From NCBI RefSeq assembly GCF_011801145.1, contig NZ_CP046172.1:8432001-8496000 (forward strand): a stretch of DNA of 64,000 bases. Reading direction: 5' to 3'. Under the pieces are notes generated by a model. It was not told where the DNA came from, searched no databases, and worked only from the letters and a program-made list of their open reading frames with translations. The stretch comes from Nocardia arthritidis. GTDB taxonomy: Bacteria > Actinomycetota > Actinomycetes > Mycobacteriales > Mycobacteriaceae. Position numbers and translations under genes: made by a program. This document shows, in pieces, positions 30,390 through 38,207 of the stretch. Positions within the stretch are counted from its first letter, which is position 1; each line of letters starts with the position of its first letter.

Positions 30390-30566
30390 ATGGGCAAGGT
30401 TAAGGCGAAGCAGGTTTCGAGCCTGAAACCGAAGAAGAAGTGCTGTCGGAAGAAGACGCGCTGCTTGAAATGCCCCGTGGTCATCATGCGGATGAAACGC
30501 CTGGAAGCCGCGGGTGTTTGCGGCAAGGAACTGAAAAAGGGGCTCAAGAAGGCCCGCGCCGCCTGA
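30390..30566 (+). CDS. Small Lys/Cys-rich protein (58 residues)
   Basis: A 58-residue, very basic protein with cysteines at 18, 19, 25, 28 and 44. KKKCCRKKTRCLKCPVV resembles half of a zinc ribbon or a nucleic-acid-binding knuckle, and the C-terminal half is a Lys/Arg helix. It is divergent from typA (155-nt gap) and followed 55 nt later by the PCD-like gene. A ribosome- or RNA-associated role is inferred from charge and the Cys pattern only. Confidence 0.75.
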   Translation: MGKVKAKQVSSLKPKKKCCRKKTRCLKCPVVIMRMKRLEAAGVCGKELKKGLKKARAA

Positions 30567-30621
30567 TCCCCTATCGGCGAATGCCCGATGCCGCTCGGCT
30601 CGGTGGAGTAGAACCGAATTC

Positions 30622-30909
30622 ATGAGCGCAGCACTGCTGACCGAGACCGAACTCACGCAAGCTCTCACCGGATTGCCGGACTGGACCCGCTCCGGCGACA
30701 CCATCACCCGCACTGTTCAGGCCCCCACCTTTCTCGAAGGCATCGACCTGGTGCGCCGGGTCGCCGAGGCCGCGGAGGCGGCCAACCATCATCCCGATAT
30801 CGATATCCGCTGGCGCAAGATCACCTTCACCCTGTCGACGCACGATTCCGGCGGATTGACCGCGCTGGACACCGCGTTGGCGGGCGAGATCGACAAGCTG
30901 GCCGGATAG
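30622..30909 (+). CDS. Pterin-4a-carbinolamine dehydratase-like protein
   Basis: A 95-residue PCD/DCoH-fold protein. It satisfies the family motif: ANHHP, five residues, Trp, nine residues, His, eight residues, Asp (NHHPDIDIRW ... STHDSGGLTALD). One histidine present in animal enzymes (in KVHITL) is Thr here (KITFTL). The family dehydrates 4a-hydroxytetrahydropterin or aids molybdopterin and pterin metabolism. No phenylalanine hydroxylase gene is nearby. M. tuberculosis has a similar gene (Rv1159A) next to pimE. Its stop is immediately adjacent to the pimE stop on the other strand. Confidence 0.88.
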   Translation: MSAALLTETELTQALTGLPDWTRSGDTITRTVQAPTFLEGIDLVRRVAEAAEAANHHPDIDIRWRKITFTLSTHDSGGLTALDTALAGEIDKLAG

Positions 30910-32193
30910 TCAGGCCGCGCCCGAACCCGCGTCCACCGGCTGCGGACGTCCGAATCGGAACGTCCGCAGCCCTCGCCACTGGGCGAGCAATTCGCCACGG
31001 CCGTGCCAGATCATCCAGCCGAACAGCACCAGCACCCCGGCGACATCCACCGCGCCGAGCCAGGACAGGATGCCCGGCCGGGAGATCGTCCAGATCGACG
31101 GTTGCAGGAACGAGAGCACCCACGGCACCCCGACCGCCATGGTGACGAGCCAGTAGCCCGCGATGATCCGCGCGCCGGGCAGTTCCCGCACCGGCCCGAA
31201 AAGCAGCCAGAGCACGGTCGGTATCAGCCAAACCCAGTGGTGGGACCAGGAGATGGGCGAGACCATCAGCCCGAACAGCTGCACGATGAGCAGGGTGCCG
31301 AGCAGGTCGTCGGGCCGCAGCGTGCGCCAGGCCAGCAGCGCGAGCACCGCGACGACCAGCGCCGCGGCCAGCCACCACGGACCGGACTCCACGTCGTAGC
31401 CGAGAATGCGGCTGATGGTTCCGCGCAGCGACTGGTTCCACACCGAGCCGACCGGGCCGATCCGGTGCGCGTCACCGAGCAGGGTGCCGAAATACCGCCG
31501 CGCCTCCTTCGAATTGATCAGGAAGCTGAGGCCGACGGTCGCGCCGAACGCCACCGCGGACCATACGACCGTTGCCCAGCGCCGCCGCGCCGCGAAATAC
31601 AACCCGCCGATCGCCGGGGTCAGTTTGATGCCGCCGATGATGCCGATCAGCGAACCCGATACCCACCACCGCGCGCTGCGCACCGCGGCCATCGCACCGA
31701 GCACCAGGAAGACATTGACCTGGCCGTAGTCGATGGTGGTACGCACCGGCTCCATCCACAGGCCGACGGCCGTCCAGGCGATCGTCGCCGCGCGCCAATT
31801 CGGTTCGCGCAGACGCTCTTTGCCGATCAACAACTCCAAAGCGATGCGCACCACCCAGTAGAGCGCGGCGACCGTCGCCAGCAGCCAGCCGATCGCGACG
31901 ACGGTGAACGGCAGGAAGTGCAGGGGGTAGAAGACCAGCGCGGCGAACGGCGGATAGGTGAACGGCAGCGGGAAGTCCGGCGTCTTCTCCGAATAGGTGT
32001 AGTCGTAGAGCCGGTCGGTGAGCAGATCGGCCGAACCGTTGACGTAGACGTGCAGGTCGACCAGGTTCATACCGTTGGGGGCCAGCAGCATCCAGCCCAG
32101 GCGGATCAATACGGACAGACCGAGCAACGGCACTGCCCAGCGGAGGCCGGCAGCGGCGGGACGTGCGTCCACCCGTGCGCTCTCTCGGTTCAC
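30910..32193 (-). CDS. pimE: Polyprenol-phosphate-mannose-dependent alpha-1,2-mannosyltransferase (PimE-like)
   Basis: GT87 membrane mannosyltransferase that in mycobacteria adds mannose from polyprenyl-phosphomannose to AcPIM4 to form AcPIM5 on the outer side of the membrane. It has 427 residues and about 10 membrane segments. Asp46 in NLVDLHVYVNGS corresponds to the catalytic Asp of the first extracytoplasmic loop. Other blocks are PFTYPPFAAL and SPISWSHHWVW. The start is GTG at 32193. Together with lpqW at 26460-28247 it covers both arms of the PIM/lipomannan branch point. Confidence 0.9.
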   Translation of the reverse strand: MNRESARVDARPAAAGLRWAVPLLGLSVLIRLGWMLLAPNGMNLVDLHVYVNGSADLLTDRLYDYTYSEKTPDFPLPFTYPPFAALVFYPLHFLPFTVVAIGWLLATVAALYWVVRIALELLIGKERLREPNWRAATIAWTAVGLWMEPVRTTIDYGQVNVFLVLGAMAAVRSARWWVSGSLIGIIGGIKLTPAIGGLYFAARRRWATVVWSAVAFGATVGLSFLINSKEARRYFGTLLGDAHRIGPVGSVWNQSLRGTISRILGYDVESGPWWLAAALVVAVLALLAWRTLRPDDLLGTLLIVQLFGLMVSPISWSHHWVWLIPTVLWLLFGPVRELPGARIIAGYWLVTMAVGVPWVLSFLQPSIWTISRPGILSWLGAVDVAGVLVLFGWMIWHGRGELLAQWRGLRTFRFGRPQPVDAGSGAA

Positions 32194-32463
32194 AATCGCA
32201 GGCTTTCGAGTCGGGTCGTCGGCCTGGTTCCGGAACGGATCCGGGGTTGGGCGACGCGGCGGGGAGTGCTGTGCATTAGATTAGCCGCAGCGCGGGAGGC
32301 TCCGGCCATTCGCCCGAATCGCTGATAACATTTGTATCACCTTTCACACCAGTAACAGACAACGGCGCTACCTTCTGTTCACACTGATCGTCCACGACAG
32401 CGGCGCCGCTCATAGTGAGCTGTACAACAGAGCGGCCTTATCCCTAGAGTGACCCCGGAAACG

Positions 32464-33315
32464 ATGGCTTTTCAGGTAAGGACGGCTAGACCAGTGCTTC
32501 GCTACCGAGGATCGCGGATCGTGCTTTCCGTGCTCGCCATGACGGCGAGCGCCGCGCTCGCCGCGCCCACCGCATTCGGCGCTCCGGCCCCGGCCGCCCC
32601 CGCACCCGCGCCGGCCGCCCCGGTTCCCGCTCCGGCCTCGGTGCACACCGACACCGTTCCGATGATCCCCGAGGGCGTCCCGATCGACGCCATCGCCTCG
32701 CTGGCCCCCGCCATCGTCGGCGCGATCGCCGGACCGGCCGACGTCTCCGGCCCGCAGTCCGCCATCCTCGATCAGGCCCGCAGGCTGCTGGCGACGCTGA
32801 ACCTGCCGCCGCAGGTCAAGGACACGCTCGACAAGATCATCACCTTCCTCGACGGCAGCGGCGGCGGTGGCCCCGACCTGCCGCCCAAGGACGGTCCGAT
32901 GATCGCCCAGTTCCTCTACCCGACCATCGGCAAGGGCTGCATCGCGCCCACCGCCGATTCGGTCGGCACCGCGCTCGCCGTCCCCGGTCCGGCCACCCTG
33001 CCGCCGCCGGGACCCAAGGCGGGCCAGGCCGGATTCGTATTCACCGCGCTCGGCACCAAAGGCCCGACGCCGGTGCAGGATCCGCCGATGACCGTCCAGT
33101 GGCTGAACCTGGACACCCGGCAGACGGGTGTGCTGCCGCTCACCGATGAGGCCAAGATCAATCCGGGCGGTCCGGCCACCCTGTCCGCCATCGCCGACAC
33201 GGGTGCGGGCCGAATCGTCGCGGTGATTTCCGGTTCGCTCACCACCAAGGCCGACGACGCGGACCCGCGAACCTGCTCATTCCTGCCGACGCTCGGATTC
33301 TTCAGCGTCGCTTGA
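32464..33315 (+). CDS. Secreted Ala/Pro-rich protein, Rv1157c-like
   Basis: An exported protein of about 283 residues. The signal peptide ends near TAFGA, followed by an Ala/Pro linker made of PAPAAPAP-like units. The mature domain has conserved-looking GKGCIAPT and RTCSFLP segments whose two cysteines may pair. Composition and position next to pimE match M. tuberculosis Rv1157c. In-frame starts lie at GTG 32449, ATG 32464 and GTG 32494; the last also gives a complete signal peptide. Function unknown. Confidence 0.78.
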   Translation: MAFQVRTARPVLRYRGSRIVLSVLAMTASAALAAPTAFGAPAPAAPAPAPAAPVPAPASVHTDTVPMIPEGVPIDAIASLAPAIVGAIAGPADVSGPQSAILDQARRLLATLNLPPQVKDTLDKIITFLDGSGGGGPDLPPKDGPMIAQFLYPTIGKGCIAPTADSVGTALAVPGPATLPPPGPKAGQAGFVFTALGTKGPTPVQDPPMTVQWLNLDTRQTGVLPLTDEAKINPGGPATLSAIADTGAGRIVAVISGSLTTKADDADPRTCSFLPTLGFFSVA

Positions 33316-33409
33316 TAATTCGTACATCCGGACAACCCCTGTGCATTTGCCCGGATTTATACAGGGGTGATGGCGCATCATCGGCCGCCGATTGTGGTAG
33401 ACCACTTTC

Positions 33410-33769
33410 ATGGCGACTATCGAGAGTTCGATAAGGCCCGATCGTTGTATCCGTAGCAGGCGTTCGCGCCGATCCATCCTGTCGTTCCGTTCGGAGGGCT
33501 CGATCCTGTCCATCGGTTCGGCGTATTCGATCCTGTCCATCGGCAGCGTCGGCTCGGTGCTGTCGATCGGATCGGTCGGATCGTTCGCCTCGGTGATTTC
33601 CTCCGCCTCGTTCGCCAGCGTCGGCTCGGCGTTCTCCGGGCTGTCGCGCTGGTCGTTGCTCTCCTGGCTCGGCGACCACCAAGCGCCGGAGACCCGCCCG
33701 ACGCTGCGGGTGGTGCCGGACGACGAACCCGACCTGAGGGTCGCGCCGGTCTGTCATTGCCAGACATAA
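33410..33769 (+). CDS. Serine-triplet (S-x-x) repeat protein
   Basis: A 119-residue protein in which every third residue from 16 to 85 is serine: 24 triplets in a row, such as SIL SIG SAY SIL SIG SVG. The other two positions are mostly small or hydrophobic (I, L, V, G, A, F). The N-terminus is Arg-rich, and the C-terminus ends in an acidic tail and VCHCQT. The serine codons are mixed (TCG, TCC, AGC), so this is not simple DNA slippage. A strict 3-residue period suits a beta-solenoid or another regular fibre (inference). No signal peptide or named family was recognised. The ribosome binding site is weak. Confidence 0.65.
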   Translation: MATIESSIRPDRCIRSRRSRRSILSFRSEGSILSIGSAYSILSIGSVGSVLSIGSVGSFASVISSASFASVGSAFSGLSRWSLLSWLGDHQAPETRPTLRVVPDDEPDLRVAPVCHCQT

Positions 33770-33776
33770 GACCTGA

Positions 33777-33814
33777 GTCGAAGTCCGGCCGGAAGCGCCG
33801 GATGGGGCTTCGAC
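33777..33814. terminator. Hairpin between convergent genes
   Basis: Outer arms GTCGAAG/CTTCGAC and inner arms CCGGC/GCCGG form a stem with small bulges, between the stop of the serine-repeat gene and the stop of the DUF1906 gene. It is a likely bidirectional terminator, though it lacks a clear T-run. Confidence 0.5.
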
Positions 33815-33824
33815 ACAGGAGGGG

Positions 33825-34529
33825 CTACCAGGCGCCGAATTCGGGCTGCAGCGCATTGTTGAGGTCGACGCCGACGCCGTCGATGGCGCGTTTGTCGACC
33901 TCGAACTGGTGCAGGTGCGCCGAGGGGTGCACGAAACCCTTCGGTGTGCCCCAATTGTGCTGCCAGTAAAAGGAACCCAGATTCGCCGCGGTGGCCAGCT
34001 CGATGGTGGGCGCGTTCGCGTAGACGCCGGTGTTCGCCTGGCCGAGCACCGACTGCCAGCCGAGTAGATACGGCGCGATCATGGTGGCGAAGTCGATGGC
34101 GCTCGGATTGTCATCGATGGAGGCGTAGATGGGTGCGTCGTCCGGGCCGCCCGCGGCGCGGTGCAGGGCGAGGCCGCGATCGGCGTGCCGCTTGCCCGCC
34201 TCCAGCCCGCCGCGCCAGTCCGCGGTCGGGCCCTTGCCGAACTGGTAGCAGGACACAATCCGCAGGCCCGCGGCCCGCAACTCGTCGACTTCGCGGGAGC
34301 GCAACGGTTTACCGGCCATCCACTCCGCGCCGGGTCGCCGGTCCGAGACATAGCGGATCACCCCGAGATGGCCCGCGTCACGAATCGCCGCGGCCGACGG
34401 GATGCCGCCCGCGTAATCGACCAGGGTTCCGATCGGCGCGGCGGCGGAGGCGCGTGGCGCGGCGGCGGCCAGGCCCGCGGCGGCGGTGACGGCGAACAGC
34501 TGACGCCGGGACAGCGAGAACGAACGCAT
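33825..34529 (-). CDS. Tat-exported DUF1906 (Rv2525c-like) glycoside-hydrolase-fold protein
   Basis: A 234-residue protein with a twin-arginine signal (LSRRQLFAVTAAAGLAAAAP) followed by a DUF1906 domain, the TIM-barrel GH25-like fold of mycobacterial Rv2525c. Domain markers are GTLVDYAGG near the start, RIVSCYQFGKG, and the acidic IYASIDDNP at the expected catalytic strand. It probably acts on or binds cell-wall polysaccharide outside the membrane; activity is unproven for the family. The ATG at 34529 has AAGGAG upstream. An upstream extension to 34664 lacks support. Confidence 0.88.
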   Translation of the reverse strand: MRSFSLSRRQLFAVTAAAGLAAAAPRASAAAPIGTLVDYAGGIPSAAAIRDAGHLGVIRYVSDRRPGAEWMAGKPLRSREVDELRAAGLRIVSCYQFGKGPTADWRGGLEAGKRHADRGLALHRAAGGPDDAPIYASIDDNPSAIDFATMIAPYLLGWQSVLGQANTGVYANAPTIELATAANLGSFYWQHNWGTPKGFVHPSAHLHQFEVDKRAIDGVGVDLNNALQPEFGAW

Positions 34530-34802
34530 CGCAGAACTCCTTCGCGCAACCGCTGATGTGTGGCTGTGGGTGGATCTGCGACGGAGGCCGGTGAAACCCC
34601 TCGCGCCGCCGTTGTGGATCTGAGGGCCTGGAGCGGCCCAGCGTACCCGGCGCACCTTCCCCAAGTGTCACTCGCGCGCCGGGAGCCTCGAACGTGCACT
34701 CATTTCACCACACTCACATATGAACCGCTAGGCCCATGCGATAACTCTGTTCACACTTGTAACACGTGACCGTTTCAAGATCATCGGACCCGATGTCGAC
34801 GT

Positions 34803-35978
34803 TCAGGCAGCGCCGTCTATGCGCGCGGCGACATCGATGGTGCGGATCGACGGGTCGGCGAGTTCGGCGCGGATAACCCGGACGACCTGTGCGACAACCT
34901 GTTTGCGGATACCGGCCAGCGCGCCGAGTGTCGCCGCGCGCATGCCGTGCGCCTTGAAATCGAGCCGGACATCGGCGGTTTCGGGCGGCGGCACATCGAT
35001 GACGATCAGCAGCGGGTCGGCGGCGCGGGCAGTCAGCACCAGCGGCACCTCGACCTCCGCGCGATATTTGTTGGCCTTCAACACGTCGACGGTGATGTCC
35101 AGGCTCACCGGCAGCAGCATGTCGAAGACGATCGGGTCCGCCGGGAGTTCGGGCTCGGCGCGCTCGGCCAGCCGCGGCACCAGCACCGCGCCGCGCACCG
35201 TCACCGTCGCCGATTTACGCGGACCGGTGCGCAGCGGCCCGACCTCGATCGGGCGGCCCGCCATCCGCTCGACCACCTGGAACACCCGGTCCCGGGTGAC
35301 GATGCGCTCGAAGAAGCGGCGGCCGAACTCGCCGTAGTCGATCCACTCGAATTCGGCCTTGGTGCGATGTTCGGACCGGACGCCGGAAACCATTGCCTCG
35401 ACGTCGAAGACGCGGCTGCGCCGCACCTGCGGATCGGCCAGCATGGCGTTGACCCGGTTGGCCACCTCGCGCTGCACCAGGCCCGCGATCGGATCCAGGA
35501 TCCACTCCCACGCCGCCTCGATGGCCTGCGCCCGCAGCACGAAGCTGACGTCGCGGGCGGTGAGCGGCGGTATGTCGATGACGATGAGCACCGGATCGGC
35601 GGTGCGCGCGTGCATCGTCATATCGATCTCGACCACCGCCTCGAAGCGCAGCTTGCGCCCGCCGAGCAGGACTTTCAGCGATAGCGATACCGGAACGGTC
35701 ACCTCGAAGGTGACGTGCGGACCGCTGCGCAGCACATGCGGCTCGCCGACCTTGCCCTCGGCGACGAATCCGGCGAGTCCGGCCGGGCCGATATTGAACG
35801 GGCCGATCTTCATGCCCTGCCCGCCGATACCCGCCACCGCTGCCTCGATCCGGTCCTCGGTCACGGCGTGTGTGACGAAGCGTTCCCCGAAGTCGGCATA
35901 GTCGATCCAGGCGGGGGCGGCGTCATCCACCATCCCGTCGGCTCCCATGGCCCGGCGCGTTTCGTCGGTCGGCTGCAT
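34803..35978 (-). CDS. Tandemly duplicated-domain protein, unknown function
   Basis: A 391-residue cytosolic-looking protein made of two homologous halves of ~185 residues. WIDYADFGERFV near 25 matches WIDYGEFGRRFF near 212, and PVLIVIDIPPLTARDV near 135 matches PLLIVIDVPPPETADV near 325. Each half has a long beta-rich section with alternating hydrophobics and a terminal amphipathic helix. That is reminiscent of lipid-binding barrels, but I cannot assign a family. No signal or membrane segment. The ATG at 35978 has GGAAG upstream. Confidence 0.75.
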   Translation of the reverse strand: MQPTDETRRAMGADGMVDDAAPAWIDYADFGERFVTHAVTEDRIEAAVAGIGGQGMKIGPFNIGPAGLAGFVAEGKVGEPHVLRSGPHVTFEVTVPVSLSLKVLLGGRKLRFEAVVEIDMTMHARTADPVLIVIDIPPLTARDVSFVLRAQAIEAAWEWILDPIAGLVQREVANRVNAMLADPQVRRSRVFDVEAMVSGVRSEHRTKAEFEWIDYGEFGRRFFERIVTRDRVFQVVERMAGRPIEVGPLRTGPRKSATVTVRGAVLVPRLAERAEPELPADPIVFDMLLPVSLDITVDVLKANKYRAEVEVPLVLTARAADPLLIVIDVPPPETADVRLDFKAHGMRAATLGALAGIRKQVVAQVVRVIRAELADPSIRTIDVAARIDGAA

Positions 35979-36251
35979 CAGAATCTTCCGAAACCCTCAC
36001 CCTTCGAACGGACATGCACACGGTACGCGACAAAGGTGTCGGTTCGGGGCACGGCGCGAATCGGCGTGGACGACAGCACGAAATACGCGAGCCGGGATCC
36101 CCGCCCTGCCGATGAGGGGGAGGCAGGACGAGGATCATCGACGGTGCTGCCGGGCACCGCCGAATCAATCGTAGAGGTCAACGCCGGACGCGCCGACGGC
36201 GCACACTCCGAGCCGCGTCGATTGCGGCGCAACAACTCTCGGGTTCATGGA

Positions 36252-36869
36252 TCACAGCCGCCCGAATCCGACAATTCCGGAATCGTCGGCCAGTGCGAAG
36301 CGGTGGATCCGAATACCGCCCAGTTCGTTGCCGCCGATCGTGGTCACCGTGCCGTCCCGCGCGGTGAGCACGATGTTCGTGTGCTGATGAAAGGGGCTCG
36401 GATCGTTGTAGAGCAGCACATCTCCGGTGCGCGGTTGATAACCCGATGCGATCGGCGCGAACCGGCCCACCCCCTGGTAATACTCCTGCAGCGTGTAGAC
36501 GCCGGGAATGCGCCACGATCCGGAGTTCGGATTCGCCAGCGGTGCACCGGCCTCCCGCATCACCCAGCTGACGAAATCGGCGCACCACGGTTCGGTGACA
36601 CCCTCGGCATACGTCGGACCGGTTCCGGGATGGTCGAATTCACGCTCGAGCACCGAAACCAGCCGCGCCTGAACGGGATCCAGCGCGGACCGATCGATAT
36701 CGGGAAACTGGACGACTCGCGTGCCGACGATCGGCGCACCGGCCGAATTGTCCTGCCACCAGCGCAATCCCACGGCACCGGCGCCCGCGAGCGCGACGAC
36801 CGCGAGCACCGCCGCGATCCAGCGGCCGATCCGCCGCGGCGCGGCGGCGCGAGGTTGGGTCATATCCAC
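36252..36869 (-). CDS. Membrane-anchored CHAP-domain amidase/peptidase
   Basis: A 205-residue protein with a membrane anchor at about 15-36 and an extracytoplasmic CHAP (NlpC/P60-like) domain. The catalytic cysteine is C96 in PWCADFVSWVMREAG; the histidine lies in HQHTNIVLTARDG, after a GDVLLYND strand. It is expected to cut peptidoglycan stem peptides or amide bonds at the cell surface. Start: GTG 36869, or ATG 36863 two codons later. It is divergent from the vapBC module. Confidence 0.85.
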   Translation of the reverse strand: MDMTQPRAAAPRRIGRWIAAVLAVVALAGAGAVGLRWWQDNSAGAPIVGTRVVQFPDIDRSALDPVQARLVSVLEREFDHPGTGPTYAEGVTEPWCADFVSWVMREAGAPLANPNSGSWRIPGVYTLQEYYQGVGRFAPIASGYQPRTGDVLLYNDPSPFHQHTNIVLTARDGTVTTIGGNELGGIRIHRFALADDSGIVGFGRL

Positions 36870-36945
36870 TACGACGAACCAACGGGCCCGTCGGTTCCAT
36901 CGATCCGGCCGCGAATTAATTCGTTGCCGCTATCACGTCGGCGGC

Positions 36946-36959
36946 GGTAGAGTTCTACC
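36946..36959. promoter_or_regulatory. Inverted repeat upstream of vapBC-1, candidate operator
   Basis: GGTAGA-GT-TCTACC is a perfect 6-bp inverted repeat with a 2-nt spacer, 37 nt before the antitoxin start. A third GGTAGA half-site follows at 36975-36980. Antitoxins of this class usually bind such repeats to autoregulate. Confidence 0.45.
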
Positions 36960-36996
36960 ACGCTATTCTATGAGGGTAGACATTGGGGATATTGAT

Positions 36997-37260
36997 ATGG
37001 GATTGAACATAAAAAACGAGCAGGTACACGCCCTGGTGCGCGAGGCGGCCGAGCGAACGGGTATGTCGCAGACCAGCGTTGTGGAGGAGGCAGTGAAACG
37101 TATGTTGAAAGAGCTCGACGCCGAACAGAAGGCGGCGCAGCAGTCTCGCAAGGAACGAATGTACGAGATTCTCGCCGACATCGACGCCATCATGACGCCG
37201 GAGATGCGGGCGTCGCTGACAACCGATGATCTCTACGACGATCAGGGGATGCCAGCTTGA
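36997..37260 (+). CDS. VapB-type antitoxin (module 1)
   Basis: An 87-residue antitoxin of the Rv0623-like VapB family. The N-terminus MGLNIKNEQVHALVREAAER matches the family DNA-binding region; the acidic C-terminus should wrap the toxin. ATG at 36997 with GGGGAT upstream is preferred to the ATG at 36970, because family proteins begin with the MGLNIK-type sequence. The toxin start overlaps its stop (TTGA). Confidence 0.88.
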   Translation: MGLNIKNEQVHALVREAAERTGMSQTSVVEEAVKRMLKELDAEQKAAQQSRKERMYEILADIDAIMTPEMRASLTTDDLYDDQGMPA

Positions 37261-37649
37261 TCATCGACGCATCAGCGGTTATCGCGATCCTCAGCCATGA
37301 TCCCGAGCGAGAGAAGTTCGTCGACGCGATGGACTCCGCATCGACACTGTCGATGTCTGCGGTCAATCATTTCGAGCTAGCGATCAAAGTCGACCGTTCG
37401 TTGGATCCTGTATTCGCCCGTCGTTTCGCCGAGCTGATCAGGGACAGCGCCATCGAAGTTGTGCCTGTTTCACTGGCGCAAGCCGCCATTGCCCGCGATG
37501 CGTATCGCGACTTCGGAAAAGGCAGCGGACACCCGGCACAACTGAACCTGGGCGACTGCTTCGCATACGCACTGGCAACGGTCACCAGACGGCCATTACT
37601 GTACAAAGGCAACGATTTCGTCCATACCGACATCAAATCCGCTGTCTGA
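37257..37649 (+). CDS. VapC-type PIN-domain toxin (module 1)
   Basis: A 130-residue PIN-domain ribonuclease. The acidic site is complete: Asp4 (IIDASA), Glu40 (NHFELA), Asp100 (LGDCFAYA) and Asp120 (GNDFV). It starts at TTG 37257, overlapping the antitoxin stop as TTGA, so toxin synthesis is coupled to antitoxin translation and probably weak. VapC toxins cut specific tRNAs or rRNA; the target is unknown. A strong terminator follows. Confidence 0.92.
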   Translation: MIIDASAVIAILSHDPEREKFVDAMDSASTLSMSAVNHFELAIKVDRSLDPVFARRFAELIRDSAIEVVPVSLAQAAIARDAYRDFGKGSGHPAQLNLGDCFAYALATVTRRPLLYKGNDFVHTDIKSAV

Positions 37650-37689
37650 CAACATAACTCGCAGTCGATCACCGGCTCCGGCCGAACCG

Positions 37690-37722
37690 AGAGGGGCGCA
37701 TCCGTTTCGGATGCGCCCCTCT
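37690..37722 (+). terminator. Strong intrinsic terminator after vapBC-1
   Basis: GAGGGGCGCATCCG pairs perfectly with CGGATGCGCCCCTC around a TTT loop, giving a 14-15 bp stem followed by TTTT. It begins 41 nt after the VapC stop. Confidence 0.9.
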
Positions 37723-37746
37723 TTTGCCGGACCTATCCTCTGAACC

Positions 37747-38108
37747 ATGACCGACGACGAGTTCTTTCTCGAACCGAACATCGGCAAGCCGACGACGAAA
37801 ATCGGATACTTCACCAGCAGACGGTACCGGAGGGCAGGCTGATCGCCTCCGCCATGCGGGATTTCCAGCAGGCGCAGCCGGTTCCGGTGCGGCCCACCGA
37901 GGCTCAACTCGCCGAAATCAAGATCCCGGTGCTCGCCATCATGGCGGGCCGCAGCATCGTGCACGACGCCGAGCGGGCGGCCGCGACGGCGCGCACCATT
38001 CCCGGTGCGCGGGTTGAGCTTTGGCCCGAGGCCTCACACGCGATCAACGGCGAGTTCCCGGAACGCATCGCCGAGTGCTTCGCCGAGTTCACCGCTGAGC
38101 TGTTGTAA
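37747..38108 (+). pseudogene. Remnant of an alpha/beta hydrolase gene
   Basis: Only the C-terminal ~85-90 residues of an alpha/beta hydrolase remain in frame (to 38108). They include IPVLAIMAGRSIVHDAE, the strand and loop before the catalytic Asp position, and the late SHAINGEFPERIAECF with the catalytic His. A separate short frame from ATG 37747 (MTDDEFFLEPN) runs into a stop at 37851 and is out of phase. The nucleophile elbow GxSxG and the whole N-terminal core are missing, so the gene is a deletion remnant. Confidence 0.65.
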
Positions 38109-38130
38109 AGCCGTGCCCAGCAACGACAGT

Positions 38131-38162
38131 GGGGCCGAACGTCATCGTTGACGTTCGGCCCC
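38131..38162. terminator. Bidirectional hairpin terminator
   Basis: GGGGCCGAACGTCA and TGACGTTCGGCCCC form a perfect 14-bp stem with a 4-nt loop, between the hydrolase remnant and the 3' end of the MFS gene. Confidence 0.8.
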
Positions 38163-38207
38163 AAGGTCGTTCGGGCGCCATTGCCCGAGAGATCTTGGGC
38201 CGCGCGG

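Noticed and set aside
33302-33856. An Asp-Arg-rich repeat frame opposite the serine-repeat gene
   Set aside because: The D-R periodicity is the complement of the serine triplets; the sense frame has the regular strict pattern, and the antisense frame collides with the terminator.
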